From positions 1-64,000 of the forward strand of contig JAJEKV010000648.1 in the NCBI GenBank assembly GCA_021234155.1: a stretch of DNA of 64,000 nt, written 5' to 3'. Shown here piece by piece: positions 9,691-19,745 of the stretch; position 1 is the first letter of the stretch; every line of letters begins with the position of its first letter. The notes beneath the pieces are model-generated. The model was not told the DNA's origin, searched no databases, and worked only from the letters and a program-made list of their open reading frames with translations. The position numbers and the translations under genes were made by a program. The DNA comes from Isoetes taiwanensis. Lineage: Eukaryota; Streptophyta; Lycopodiopsida; Isoetales; Isoetaceae.

Positions 9691-11878
9691 TGCCCCATCA
9701 GCTTCCCGTGTGGTCTCTCACTCGTGCGCGAGGTCGTGGGGGTTGGTCCCTCGCTACGGTGGCCCCTGTACGCCACCTGTGGACTCCACCGCGGGCATGT
9801 TCTTTGCATGCTCGTCGTCGCCGCCATGGAAGACGGAACCGGCGGGCCTGGGCCATTGCGTCTCTATAGAATCGGACCGCCATAACCTTGGATATCATTT
9901 CACGACATTTGCCGGGTCAAGAGCATGAGCATTTCGCATGGTGGCTTGCATACCGTGTTCGCCATGAGCAACGCATCCCATTGTTGTAGCAGCGGGATCA
10001 GGACATCGACGTTGTTCGCGGGTGCGGGCGGTCGCGGAGGCATGGGCGGAATGAATTGTCGGTTGGGATATAGCTCGGGGTGGCTGCTGGTAAGGAAGTA
10101 GTCTCCCGCTATGAGATGTTTGCACACAGCATGAGGGCATGGGCAATCGCAATATCACATTCTCATATGCCGTCGAGTGTATCTCAATCCCTCCGCTGGA
10201 TCGGCTAGCCATAGATAACCCGACGTCCGCAAAGATCTTCCAGCCGGATGACGTTGGGGTTATCGCAAGGATTGATAATCGAAAGTGAGCACCTTGACGT
10301 CTCTTAGGATATGAGCGTGTGCTATAGCGCCCAAACTCAATTTGGATAGAAAAGAGCGGTGAGGGGCAGCGATTGGACAAAAGCACAAAAAACATGAAAG
10401 AGTTAGACCCGGGTGTACTTACCAAGACTCCATCTTTCTTCGCACCGAGTCAGGATTGTGCCTCCAGCTGGCAAGGTCCCATCCGGAAAGCCAATGAGAT
10501 AAGACACTAGCGTGTACATCCTTATATTAACTTTGCACTGCAAGGTTTGAGTCTTCAAAACTTTCCAGTGCGATTCCACGTAGTTTGTTGTGTCGACGTT
10601 AGCATGGTTGAACATTCGTTTGTGTCTTTGCCATTTACCATCCCACGTCGACCCATTCAGCCAGTTGTGATTCAAGTATCTACATCGCGCAACACTTACT
10701 TTGTCCCAGAGTCAGGATGAAACAAGTAATCGTCGTTGTGCACTCACCCTTGTATGATGTGTAGAGAAGTTGAAATTGAGCCAACTGGAGATTGTACTGT
10801 GATGGGTGTTCGGCCGAATCATCAACTTTGACAAACCGGTAGCAAAGCCCGCTCTCTTTAGCACCTCCCCGGCCAGGCGTGGCAATAGATATTTTTGCCA
10901 TGCACGCTTCGCATGGAACTAACATGCAAGAACATTGCCTGCAACCTGTTTGCAAAATCGCGACTGTCGTTTTCCATCTAGTGACACAATCAATGCACGC
11001 TTATCATACCTGCTCACCGTCTTCCCAACAATGTGGGTCTTGACACCGGACGGACGGACACGGATTCGTGCGGCGGGAATGCGTTGATGCCCATGGACCA
11101 AACGGACACGATAAGTGGTTTGAAGCTTAATCACCCTTTGCTCGAGGCGGTCCATGGTGGTCTCCTCAGAGTAGTTGAAGTCGTTGTCCTTCATGGTGCG
11201 GCCACTTTTGCACGTGCACACTTCCATGCACGCAGTTATGTATTCCTGCAGGACGCCATGGCACCGTAGACCGATTTCCCATTCCTCTGAAATCTTTTGA
11301 AACGTGGCAGTGGGGGACCGATTGATGCTTCCATTCAGGTGGCCCATGGCAACTAGCTGGCTCCAAAACTCCCGTAAGGGACTAACTTGTGAGGCGGTCA
11401 CATACCCGGTACAACCAACGGCTGGAGTCATCGTCAAATGCAAGCTCCTCACAATATGTGACCCATCCGGTACATCGGTAGAACATGGTTCTCGGACGGG
11501 TGGCCTCCAGCTTCTCTGCGGGACCAGGGGTAAGCGGGGATCGGCAGCACTTACTTTGGACGGGTGGGGAACATAATGTTGCTGTAGGCACAGCCTTATC
11601 AACCTATACACAGACTCGTTGAGTGCGTAACCACCATGAGGAGCAACACGAAGCCAACTGGGTCCGGGTAGAGACCGGCCAGTTCATGTACAAATCTTGG
11701 GGATCTTGGCTGGGAGTAACTTGTGAAGAAACCTGGCCAGGCGGGTTCCACCCATCGCCCGCATTTTCCCCGGTTTCCTCCTCGACATTGTGTCATCCCT
11801 CGGTGTCATGAAGGTCATACCGCTATCATTTTCATCTGAAATCTGACTGACTAAGTCGTCGGTGACTATCTCTGCCAT
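9690..11878 (-). pseudogene. SWIM zinc-finger (MULE-like) transposase relic
   Basis: The minus strand carries a GC-rich coding relic. The clearest part is the SWIM-type zinc finger CDCPCPHAVCKHLIAG at 10,151-10,104, with the C-x-C ... C-x-H spacing typical of MULE/FAR1-type transposases. Upstream in transcription (about 10,640-10,480) is a block reading F-N-H-A-N-V-D-T-T-N-Y-V-E-S-H-W-K, matching the conserved H-x-N-T-T-N-x-x-E-x-x-W helix that precedes the SWIM finger in this group. A plausible start is the ATG at 11,878-11,876 (MAEIVTDDLV...). Between 11,600 and 10,680 the coding potential moves among frames and I cannot place the DDE residues. Frameshifts are needed throughout. GC content is clearly higher than the flanking AT-rich DNA. 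Confidence 0.55.
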
Positions 11879-11944
11879 TCTCGTGCACTCTACTTGGAAG
11901 ACAAATATAAACTATTGCAGCAAAGGAAGATGAGAGAGATAGAG

Positions 11945-12000
11945 AGTGCACCTGCTCTAGCATCTGCGCCCGCTCTAGCACATGCACCTGCTCTAGCACC
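11945..12000. repeat. Three copies of an 18-bp GCACCTGCTCTAGCA-like unit
   Basis: Short tandem repeat just upstream of the presumed start of the minus-strand SWIM transposase. It could belong to the promoter or terminal region of that element. Confidence 0.6.
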
Positions 12001-12079
12001 CTGGCAAGGCATGAAGCAAAACCCTCCCTAGCGAAACAATGGCTAGAGCGGTGTGCAGCGCCCATAAATAGCCCTTTGG

Positions 12080-12670
12080 CTCATGAGGAAAGGATTAGAT
12101 CGGCGAATCTTTCTATGGGCGAAGATGTTCGGCGATGCTTTCTTTGGCGTGATATGCTGGCCGGCTGGGGCGAACCCACAATCGACCATGTTTTTGGCGC
12201 TGCGGCTTACATGCGCTTGGCGACCATTTGGCCCACCATTGGGTTCACAGGCGAGATCCGGCCGGACACAATTAATGCCCGGAACAACCCGATTTCCGGC
12301 CACGGGCACCCACGATTTAAACCTGCCGCCCCGTGCTAATGGCCCGTAGCCGTGGATTAACTAGGCGAACCCGGCGCATTTATTCGCGTCTGCGACCTTC
12401 ATACATCCACCCCCCGATGCTAGGCCGCCCGATTGGAATTGGGCAAGCCGAACCGGCATGCTTTACATTGTGCGTCGCGACGCCGCCATCCCACACCCCC
12501 GCGCTAATGGCCCGTACGCCGATGGGTTCGCTTGGGCCGAGCGTGACGCATTTATTGCGTCTGCCACCCGTCTTCGCCATCACACGTATGGCAAACCTGG
12601 GTTTGGGCGAACCCAGTAGCTGATGCCACCCACGGGTCCGCCTTGTGATGCTCGGCCACGCCGTCGGGTG
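12080..12670. repeat. GC-rich island with ~170-bp diverged tandem repeat
   Basis: Landmarks recur at 168-172 bp: GCTAATGGCCCGTA at 12,335 and 12,503, and GCATTTATT...GCGTCTGC at 12,376 and 12,548. GGGCGAACCC-like phrases recur near 12,168, 12,364 and 12,606, indicating at least a third, more diverged unit. CpG is dense compared with flanks. Overlapping Pro/Arg-rich open frames on both strands result from composition; none looks like a gene. Confidence 0.6.
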
Positions 12671-13598
12671 CGGGTTCACCGAAGGCGACATGGCTGGTTC
12701 GCTGGGTGAAGCGAACGGTTGAAGTCGGAGTTACTTTCGGGAGCCGATCGAAGCACCGAACGGTCTATGGGACCCAATACAAAAGCGCAGCAAGCGGATT
12801 ACTACCCGGATTAAAAAACCCCCGCCCCGAAGGGTTTTCGAGGGGAAGAGTAGGGCTTACAGGCTGCTACATGATCGAGAAATTTGGGCTAAAATGGAGA
12901 CCAAACAAGGAAATGTGGGCGGGAGACCATGATTTCCTTATTGCTGTGGATAGTATAGAGCAGAGGAAGTTAGAGCTAGTTGGGAGAGGAGAGTTGGGAG
13001 CAAATGGACCACCCCTTTGAAGCAGACCTGTGTGATACCTTGCAAAGCAGGAAGGCAGAGCAGTAAGTTCATTAGTACATGATTGAAAAAGGAATTCAAG
13101 CTCCTCTAGTACTGCAATGCATGGCGGCAGCCCAGGCCAAGTAAACGTGAGGTATGAAGTTGTTCTCTGTTCCTCGCCACTAGATCTATAGCTTCAAAGG
13201 TATGGTGATTTTCAGCAGGCTGATTCTTTGAGGGAATGTATTGGCATGTACACTCTAGTCTTTGGTTGCTTTGACACCAGAGCTGAAGGGAAGTGTGAAA
13301 GAGCTGAGTGGAAAAATTAGGTGTTGTTCCTCTAGTATCTACTGCTATTAAGAAGAAGCGAAGGCTTGCTTGTGCTGGTCTGCCATAGTAACATTAGTAA
13401 CAGAGAAGATGTAGAACTATTCTTCATTGAGTGCTAAGTCAGTTTGTCTCTTCATCTACTCTTCAGTTTGGGTGTGGTGCTAAATTCTTCCTATGTGGCC
13501 TATGAGAGGTCTTTAATAAGGTTTATGTACCAATTTATTATCAATAAAATATAAATATCTTGCATTAAAAAAAAATAAAAAAATAAAAAAATAAAATC
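12671..13598 (+). mobile_element. Possible retrocopy 3' end with A-rich tail
   Basis: The sequence ends with an AATAAAAT signal at 13,543-13,550 followed by an imperfect A tail (TAAAAAA units, 13,566-13,595), as at the 3' end of a LINE, SINE or processed transcript on the plus strand. I recognise no protein in the body. A GC-rich open stretch at 12,706-13,017 has no known domain. The 5' limit is unknown. Confidence 0.35.
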
Positions 13599-13966
13599 CG
13601 CCTGAAACCCCTATTGGTTTGGGTGCGTGTTCACAAAGGGGGTGATGTAGGGTAGCGAGAGCCTTTGAAATAATATAATACGTACAAAATTAACACCATT
13701 TAGTACATTGCCCCAAATCTTATAGTATTTTATAAACTTCATTATACATTATATACCAAAATTTGTACAAGCATACCCCACAAACGAGAATTGCTATACG
13801 GTCTAGATCGTGGAATAAAGGGCAAATCCCATCCGATAGCTCTCGATGCCCAGAGTCACTCCCGTGTGAATATGCACCCAAACCTAAAAGGGTTTCAGGG
13901 GGATTTTAATTTATATGCGTTGGATGCAATGGTTTGTATTACTTAGTGTTAATGGTGGTTATATCC
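13596..13966. mobile_element. MITE, older copy, one end truncated
   Basis: The ends around 13,600-13,625 and 13,885-13,920 are inverted copies of each other (GGTTTGGGTGC / GCACCCAAACC with flanking CCCCTGAAA / TTTCAGGGG). The whole length matches, in reverse orientation, the intact 438-bp element at 54,904-55,341. The outer ~60 bp of the left arm is missing, replaced by the A-rich tail before 13,596. Non-coding and non-autonomous. Confidence 0.75.
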
Positions 13967-14158
13967 AACAAATAATGACATAACATTTTTATGGAAGGCT
14001 AAGTTGTTTACTTGTTTGCAATTTTATATAAGCACATGGACTGTTTGGAATCTTCATATCTCCAACAAATAATGACATAACATTTTATAGAAGGCTAAGT
14101 TGTTTACTTGTTTGCAATTTTATATAAGCACATGGATTGTTTGGGATCTTTGGCCGAT
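13965..14158. repeat. 97-bp tandem duplication
   Basis: CCAACAAATAATGACATAAC starts at 13,965 and again at 14,062. The copies are nearly identical apart from a few substitutions and a single T, so this is a recent event at the edge of the MITE. Confidence 0.85.
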
Positions 14159-14159
14159 A

Positions 14160-14640
14160 GCCCCTTATGTGTAGCGAAATTGGACCCCATGTTATCTTAG
14201 ATTAATAATGTCAACTACTCATATGCGTAGAGAATATATGGCCCATGTTTTTGCTTAGAAGAATGAGGCACTGGTAGCGTCTGGCTGTGAGATAGAAACA
14301 ATGGAATCGAGGATGAGAAAAAGCTAGCAAATAATGTTGGTCATGAAACATTTTCCTAGTAGATTCCTCTTTTTTGAATGTTTATGCTGGTGGTTGGTAT
14401 GATTGCTAATTAATGGTATTGGCCAATCGACAATGACCACTTTGATTTTCTTGCATTGTTGCATGCAATTACATGCATGTAACGAGTATTGTCAAAAAAA
14501 ATTGATAAGAATATATATTAAAAAATATTTTTTTTAAAGGTTGCCTTTCAAGTTGACATTTAAGGGTGACATTTGTGAGAGCCTTTCAAGTTGAATGCCT
14601 AATGTTCACATTTAAGGCTTAGTTCCACGACTCCCTTGGT
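14160..14640. other. AT-rich DNA, no gene
   Basis: No open frame, motif or structured repeat of note on either strand. Confidence 0.3.
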
Positions 14641-14649
14641 ATCTTTAAG

Positions 14650-14880
14650 ATCTTGATATGGCCACCTTGTCGCAATTTGATGGATCTACTTGCTTCTAAC
14701 CTCTCTCGTCCTCTTAAATCTTGCGACGTGGCCACCTTCCTCCAATCTAACGACTCTAATTACTTCTAACTTCTCTTTCATGCTGTCTCGTCTTCTTATC
14801 TCTGAGATCTCGCCACAAGGCCACTTCCCCCCAATCTAACGGCTCTAATTGCTGTTAATCTATCTTTATGTAGGATAAGG
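14650..14880. repeat. Three diverged copies of a 72-87-bp unit
   Basis: GGCCACCTT...CCAATCTAACGGCTCTAATT-type units start near 14,658, 14,730 and 14,818. Pyrimidine-rich, non-coding. Confidence 0.65.
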
Positions 14881-14967
14881 CTGTTATGTGGGGCTGGGGC
14901 ACTAGCTCGCCCATAAGGTGCCCTTGTAGGCCCTTGTACATGGGGCTCGGCACTGGCACGCCCTACA

Positions 14968-15003
14968 TAAAGGCCTGCAGGGACACCTTATCCCTAACTA
15001 ATG
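14968..15003. repeat. Repeat unit shared with 15,328-15,363
   Basis: A 35-bp phrase (AAGGCCTgCAGgGaCACCTTAtcCCTAACTAA-like) occurs here and again at about 15,328-15,363, flanking the perfect hairpin described separately. This suggests a small inserted element with direct repeats. Confidence 0.6.
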
Positions 15004-15249
15004 GGCAAGCCAGTGCACGTAAAAACCCGGCAGACTGCATTCAGTCGCATGAGCCAATCCTTGTTTGACACGTGGCGAAGATTCATTTTGTGGATGTCAC
15101 CTGTCACTATTGTTGGTCTACATTCTGAAATGGTCTTCATTCTGAAATCTTGTTCTGATGCTACTCTGTATTCTACAAGAAATTAATCCTAACCGTCCAC
15201 CTAGCACAGATCCACGGTTGAATGCAGCCTGCCCGGCTTTCACGTTGAG

Positions 15250-15322
15250 GGAATGGCCCGGTGGGCGGCATTCGGCGTCGCCTAGTTTTCATGTACTGGA
15301 ATGCCGCCCACCGGGCCATTCC
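15250..15322. repeat. Perfect 24-bp inverted repeat, 25-bp loop
   Basis: Arms 15,250-15,273 and 15,299-15,322 are exact reverse complements, GC-rich, with a 25-bp spacer. The hairpin lies 84 bp upstream of the ATG of the aspartic-protease-like gene (15,406), so it would be in its promoter or 5' leader. It could be a tiny foldback element or a regulatory structure. Confidence 0.85.
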
Positions 15323-15405
15323 TTATACGTAAGGGCCTACAGTGGCACCTTATTCCTAACTAAATGTTTTATAAGACGAAGCACTAGAGCAAGTAAATCA
15401 ACCAC

Positions 15406-16759
15406 ATGGCTATGATGAAGCTCTTGGCGCTTGTAACATTTATATTTCTTCTCTTTTTTCCCAACTATGTCCATTCATCAGTCTCAGTACCAAAATCAAC
15501 CATTTCCAGTTTGTTCAAGAGGCTGAAACTCAGACCCCTCTATAAATCCGCTTGGAAAGAGGTTAAGGAACTATCTTCTTGATAAACTTTCCTCCCTCAT
15601 GGCTTCTAACGTGGCGGCGGTGCAATACTCTAACGTTACATTTTCATATGATTCTGGTCTTTTTAATATGAAAGTATACATGGGCACTCAATATTCTCCC
15701 TATAATCTAACCATTGACACAGTCAGCGAGCTTCTGTGGTTTCTGCAGTGCCGAGATTTTCAGAGTGCTACAAAATCTGCATGCGGCGATTCCAACTACT
15801 GCGACATTTACGGTAATATTGTTAACAGTGTTTATAGTAGCGATGAGTTACAGACAGTGGGCATTTTATACAAAGATCTTGTTTCTTTTGATGGTTTACG
15901 AGCTGGGGGCGAAAACATTTCGCCCTACAAATCCAAATCCCAAACATTGATATTCGGCTGTGAAACAAAAGGCATATTAACTGACACACAAATCCCTGCA
16001 CTGGCTGGGCTGAATAGAGGCCAGTATTCCTTGGCTTCTATGCTTAAACAAAAAAAGTTCATCTATTGCCTTCCAACCTTGGATTCAACTGGGTTCATTT
16101 CCTTCATCTATCCTGATATTACATCTGCAAATATGCTCAAATACACTCCAATATTGGGCGGTTATGGTGACCTTTATTTCTTGGAGCTTGAATCCATTAC
16201 GGGAGATGGCCTACAGCCTACAACTATTGCTGTTGGCTCACAACCTACAGCTATTGTTACAAGTACCCTGTTCTCTTACTTTGCACCAAACACTTATGAG
16301 AATCTTTCAAAGATATTGAGTTCTTCCATGACGCAGCCACTTGACGCAGAAAAGATCTCTGACTATATTCAGCTTGAACATTGTTACAGTTTTTCAGGTG
16401 GAGATCTCCCAACTACACCTAACATTAGCTTTATTTTCAATGGAGGAGCTGTTCTGGTGCTTGATAATGTTAATCTGCTCTATCCTGTCAGTGAAAGTAA
16501 GGTGTGTTTTGCATTTCTCAAACTCGAATCTAGTTATGTGTTCAATATGATCGGATCTTACCAATTGACAAATCACTTGGTGGAACATGATAATGATAAA
16601 AACCAAGTTGGATTTGCAAAATATGATGACTGTAGTATTTATTATCAGCAACAACAACAGGCAGACGATGGGCCTAGTTCTGCAGCACTTCGGAATTCTG
16701 CAGCAATTTTACATTTGTTGGCTTTTACTTTCGTTGCCATCATGGTATTTGCATATTGA
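15406..16759 (+). pseudogene. Aspartic-protease-like (A1, nepenthesin-type) protein, catalytic residue lost, frameshifted
   Basis: A signal peptide is encoded from the ATG at 15,406 (MAMMKLLALVTFIFLLFFPN...), but that frame stops at 15,580. The main frame, open from 15,527 and with its first ATG at 15,599, runs 386 codons to 16,759, so a one-base shift separates leader and body. In the 386-residue body the first active site reads I-D-T-V-S at residues 39-43 (family D-T-G-S), so Gly is replaced. At the second site (residues 218-229, A-I-V-T-S-T-L-F-S-Y-F) the usual D-S-G-T is gone and Val stands where Asp is expected. Other landmarks of plant A1 proteases remain: a Cys-rich insert (50-68), F-I-F-N-G-G-A (278-284), M-I-G-S-Y-Q (317-322) and V-G-F-A...C near 337-345. 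A Gln run (349-354) precedes a Ser/Ala-rich segment and a hydrophobic tail (368-386) that resembles a GPI-attachment signal. It is either a pseudogene or, if the frameshift is an assembly error, a secreted, membrane-anchored pseudoprotease. Confidence 0.75.
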
Positions 16760-16783
16760 TAAAAAGGTACCTTGGCCTGTCTA

Positions 16784-16918
16784 AGAAGCTATTTGTAAAT
16801 TTTTATATCCAAGTTGTGCTAATTGATGTAATGTCTGATCTTCTAGAGCGAGAAGCTATTTGTAAATTTTTATATTCAGTTGGGCTTATTGATGTAATAT
16901 CAGATCTTCTAGAATGAG
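16784..16918. repeat. 67-bp tandem duplication in the 3' flank of the protease-like gene
   Basis: AGAAGCTATTTGTAAATTTTTATAT occurs at 16,784 and 16,851, the two units nearly identical. It lies 25 bp past the stop codon, where a 3' UTR would be. Confidence 0.85.
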
Positions 16919-17020
16919 TAAGGGAATATTTATTGTTTAGTTGAAAATATTTATTGCATAGTTAAAATTGTCTCCATTTTTTGAAGAAAATAAAGTTCTA
17001 CTAGTTGAGTGCCCAAGCGT

Positions 17021-17170
17021 TGCTGGGCTTAATTTAGAACCTTTAAATGTTGGGGACCGTTAAAATGTTGTGAGCCTAAAACTTTAAATATTGCTAGGCT
17101 TAATTTAGAACCTTTAAATGTTGGGGACCTGAAAATGTTGCGAGCGGAAACCTTTAAATGTTGGGAACTA
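17021..17170. repeat. 71-bp tandem duplication
   Basis: TGCTgGGCTTAATTTAGAACC-type unit at 17,021 and 17,092, with a third partial (AACCTTTAAATGTTGGG) at about 17,149. Confidence 0.75.
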
Positions 17171-17660
17171 TTAGATGTCATGATTCAGAGTTGAAACAAA
17201 ATGTTAAGACATTGTTTTGGAGGAAGATTGAAATCAGAGTAAGATGCAAGATGGCGTTGGTTCAGCATATTGGTTATGCATTAACATAATGGAGAAATGC
17301 TCATAGTTTGTGAAGCAAGTATCTAGAAATCCTTTTTCCATGCACCACCCTATTCTATGTATTGAGATTGTTAAGGTATAGAGAACTAAGCTCCACTCCA
17401 TTGGTTAGAGTTGGCAACATATGTTTTCCCATTTCTTACATCCACAAAAGCACTTTAAATATGCTTCGTTTTCTTTTTTGTCAATGTTTATAATTGCTAT
17501 CAATCTAATCTATGTATGCCTAGGTCCCACAAGGCCCCCAAAATTGAACCATTATGATTTTGTCTTAGTGGTTTGTTGGTGAAAACCAAACTTATAAATC
17601 AGTACATGTTAGTGGGTTCAAAAGTTTACAAACCATGTCTAGTTATCTAATATGGTTTTT
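17171..17660. other. AT-rich DNA, no gene
   Basis: No coding signal or structured repeat seen. Confidence 0.3.
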
Positions 17661-17872
17661 CAACATATATTTTTAAAGTGATAAGACAACATTGTTTTAT
17701 GACATGGTATTGAAATATGGCAATTTTAATTGGTCTCTGTAACAACTTAAACTATATAATTTATCAACATATTTTTCTAAAGTGATAAGACAACATTGTT
17801 TTGCGGCATAGTATTGAAACATGGCAATTTTAATTGGTCTATGTTTTAACTTAAACTATATGATATATATTA
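17661..17872. repeat. 104-bp tandem duplication
   Basis: CAACATATaTTT...AAAGTGATAAGACAACATTGTTTT at 17,661 and again at 17,765; both followed by a shared GGCAATTTTAATTGGTCT segment. Confidence 0.8.
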
Positions 17873-18359
17873 CTGTTTAATATGTCAAATTTATTAGACT
17901 GGTTTGATCATGCCTATGTTCTTCAATATATTGCCATGGCAATTTTAGATGCATAATTCTCATATATTTTTACAGTGATTTAACACCAATACGCAATGTG
18001 GTAAATGATCTTGTTTAAAATATGTTAATATGACTTTTTTTTATCCTATTTTTCTCCATAGTACTAAAATATGATTATCTCATTTGGTTTATCTAACAAC
18101 TTAAAATGTTTGATACAAACTAATGCTTTGTATTTCAAGTTTAATAGAATGGTATTTGATTCCATCTATCTTCCTCAGTATATTGGCTTAGTAAATTATT
18201 CAGATATTTTTTAGCAATAAATCACAACTACCCCAAAATCTGCTCAACATATATTTTTTGCTAAAAAATAACTTTTAAAAACCATGCATTGTTTTGTTCC
18301 AAAAATGCTAGAAATAACACAGTTTTCAAGTGTGATTTTCAGACGTAGAACATTGGTGT
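17873..18359. other. AT-rich DNA, no gene
   Basis: No coding signal or known motif. Confidence 0.3.
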
Positions 18360-18545
18360 GGTTTTTTAAAGTGGTTTTCAATCAAGTGTGATTTTAAAAT
18401 GTAGTTTTCACAAATAGAAGACTTGTATGATTTTCAATCGGATCTAATTTTCAAGTGTAGTTTTCACAAATAGAAAACTTGTGTGGTTTCCAATTGGGTA
18501 TGGTTTTCAAATGTAGTTTTCACAAATAAAAAACTTTTGTGGTTT
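18360..18545. repeat. ~56-bp tandem repeat, about three copies
   Basis: GTAGTTTTCACAAATA landmarks at 18,401, 18,457 and 18,513. Further degraded GTGATTTTCA/GTGGTTTTCA phrases lie upstream to about 18,330. Confidence 0.75.
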
Positions 18546-19198
18546 TTTTAAGTACTGTTGACGTGCTATTTGATTTGAGAAGGGGGGTTGTTTTTAGAGC
18601 AACCAGGTCATTCTGTTTTTTAGTCCAAGCCTAATCTGTTTTTAAAAATATATGCCTTCTTTTAACTCGTCCATGTGCCAATAAACGAAAGAAATTTCCA
18701 TTAAAAAAGCCACAATAGGCAGAATTGAATATGTTGTAGCTAATATAAAAGTGTTTCATGACATCTAATTGCTACTATTGCAACACGGTAATTGATTGCT
18801 ACTGTTGAAGGATCTTATCTCCGCAATATAAATCAATCAAGTGTTAGATACACGAATTATAGCTTTCTTAAGCTAAATACGCAAAGACAAAAAATGGTAA
18901 TATAGTATAATACAATGCCTAATTCACCTAATGTTTGACTTGGCACACTGCAAACTGAAAGAGCTTGGGAAGAATATATTACTAGGCTAGAACAAATGCC
19001 AATTACAGGAATTTTTTTGATACTCAAGCGAGGAGGCATTGATATGTTCACATTGTCATATTCCCATTTACCAATTGGCAAATTTCCAAATATTTTTAGC
19101 ATGACTTCCAAGCTAGTCAACTCCTAGATATCTTCAGCAAGGTTTTAAAGCTAGTCAATTCCTATTACAAAAAAAAGGCATCGATTTTTTCGATGGTT
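18546..19198. other. No gene recognised
   Basis: A plus-strand stretch at about 18,935-19,125 reads as a weak open frame with a Leu-rich pattern, but I cannot assign it. Otherwise AT-rich. Confidence 0.25.
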
Positions 19199-19230
19199 CT
19201 AAGTACGCCCGATTTGGGTTGGCCTCCCAC

Positions 19231-19745
19231 GGAAACCCTTCCGGGTTTTAATGGAAACCCTTCCGGCTTTCCATGGAAACCCTTCCTTCCGGGTTTTAAT
19301 GGAAACCCTTCCGGTTTTCAATAAAACCGGAAGGGTTTCCATGGAAACCCTTCCGGTTTTCCGAATTTGAAAACCCGGAAGGTTTCCACTAAACCCGGAA
19401 GGGTTTCCATGGAAATGGGAAGGGTTTCCATATTGGAAAGCCGGAAGGGTTTCCATTAAAACCCGGAAGGGTTTCCACAAAATTATTATTTTTTAAATAT
19501 TTACACACGTGAGCCTTTATGGCTCACGCCTTTCCACATGGACACCCGACATTAAGGCGCACGTCCATCGAGCGCACATCACTCAAAATTCAAATTTTGA
19601 GTGGAAACCCTTCCCGATTTCCTTGCATGATGGAAATTGGGAAGGGTTTCCACAGGAGGAGGAAAATAGGAAGGGTTTCCACAGGAGAAGGAAAATAGGT
19701 TAGGTTTCCACATGAGGAGGAAAATAGGTTAGGTTTCCACATGCA
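19231..19745. repeat. Array of GGAAACCCTTCC / GGAAGGGTTTCC units
   Basis: Between 19,231 and 19,476 the 12-mer or its reverse complement occurs ten times exactly, plus one copy short by a G near 19,376. The first four copies (19,231, 19,253, 19,275, 19,301) face one way; 19,329 and 19,343 are a back-to-back pair; 19,397, 19,418, 19,443 and 19,465 face the other way, so the block is a large inverted structure. Three more exact copies (19,603, 19,640, 19,669) and two GGTTAGGTTTCC variants (19,698, 19,728) follow. Most units are flanked by CCGG or AAACCCGG. Each contains AGGGTTT/AAACCCT, a permutation of the plant telomere heptamer. A long Gly/Pro/Phe open frame on the minus strand here is an artefact. 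Confidence 0.85.

Noticed and set aside
10919-11611. A 230-codon minus-strand frame as an independent gene
   Set aside because: It lies inside the SWIM transposase relic; neighbouring frames also carry plausible pieces, and no domain is seen. Treated as a part of the relic.
19199-19480. 93-codon minus-strand frame with a repeated peptide (E-T-L-P-V, G-F-H-G-N-P)
   Set aside because: The repetition mirrors the GGAAACCCTTCC DNA array; reverse units give the same residues only because the DNA is palindromic.
19231-19480. CRISPR-like arrangement of short palindromic repeats with spacers
   Set aside because: The units are only 12 bp, occur in both orientations, have 10-20 bp irregular spacers and sit in plant nuclear DNA with no cas genes. 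The same reasoning excludes 1,821-2,237.
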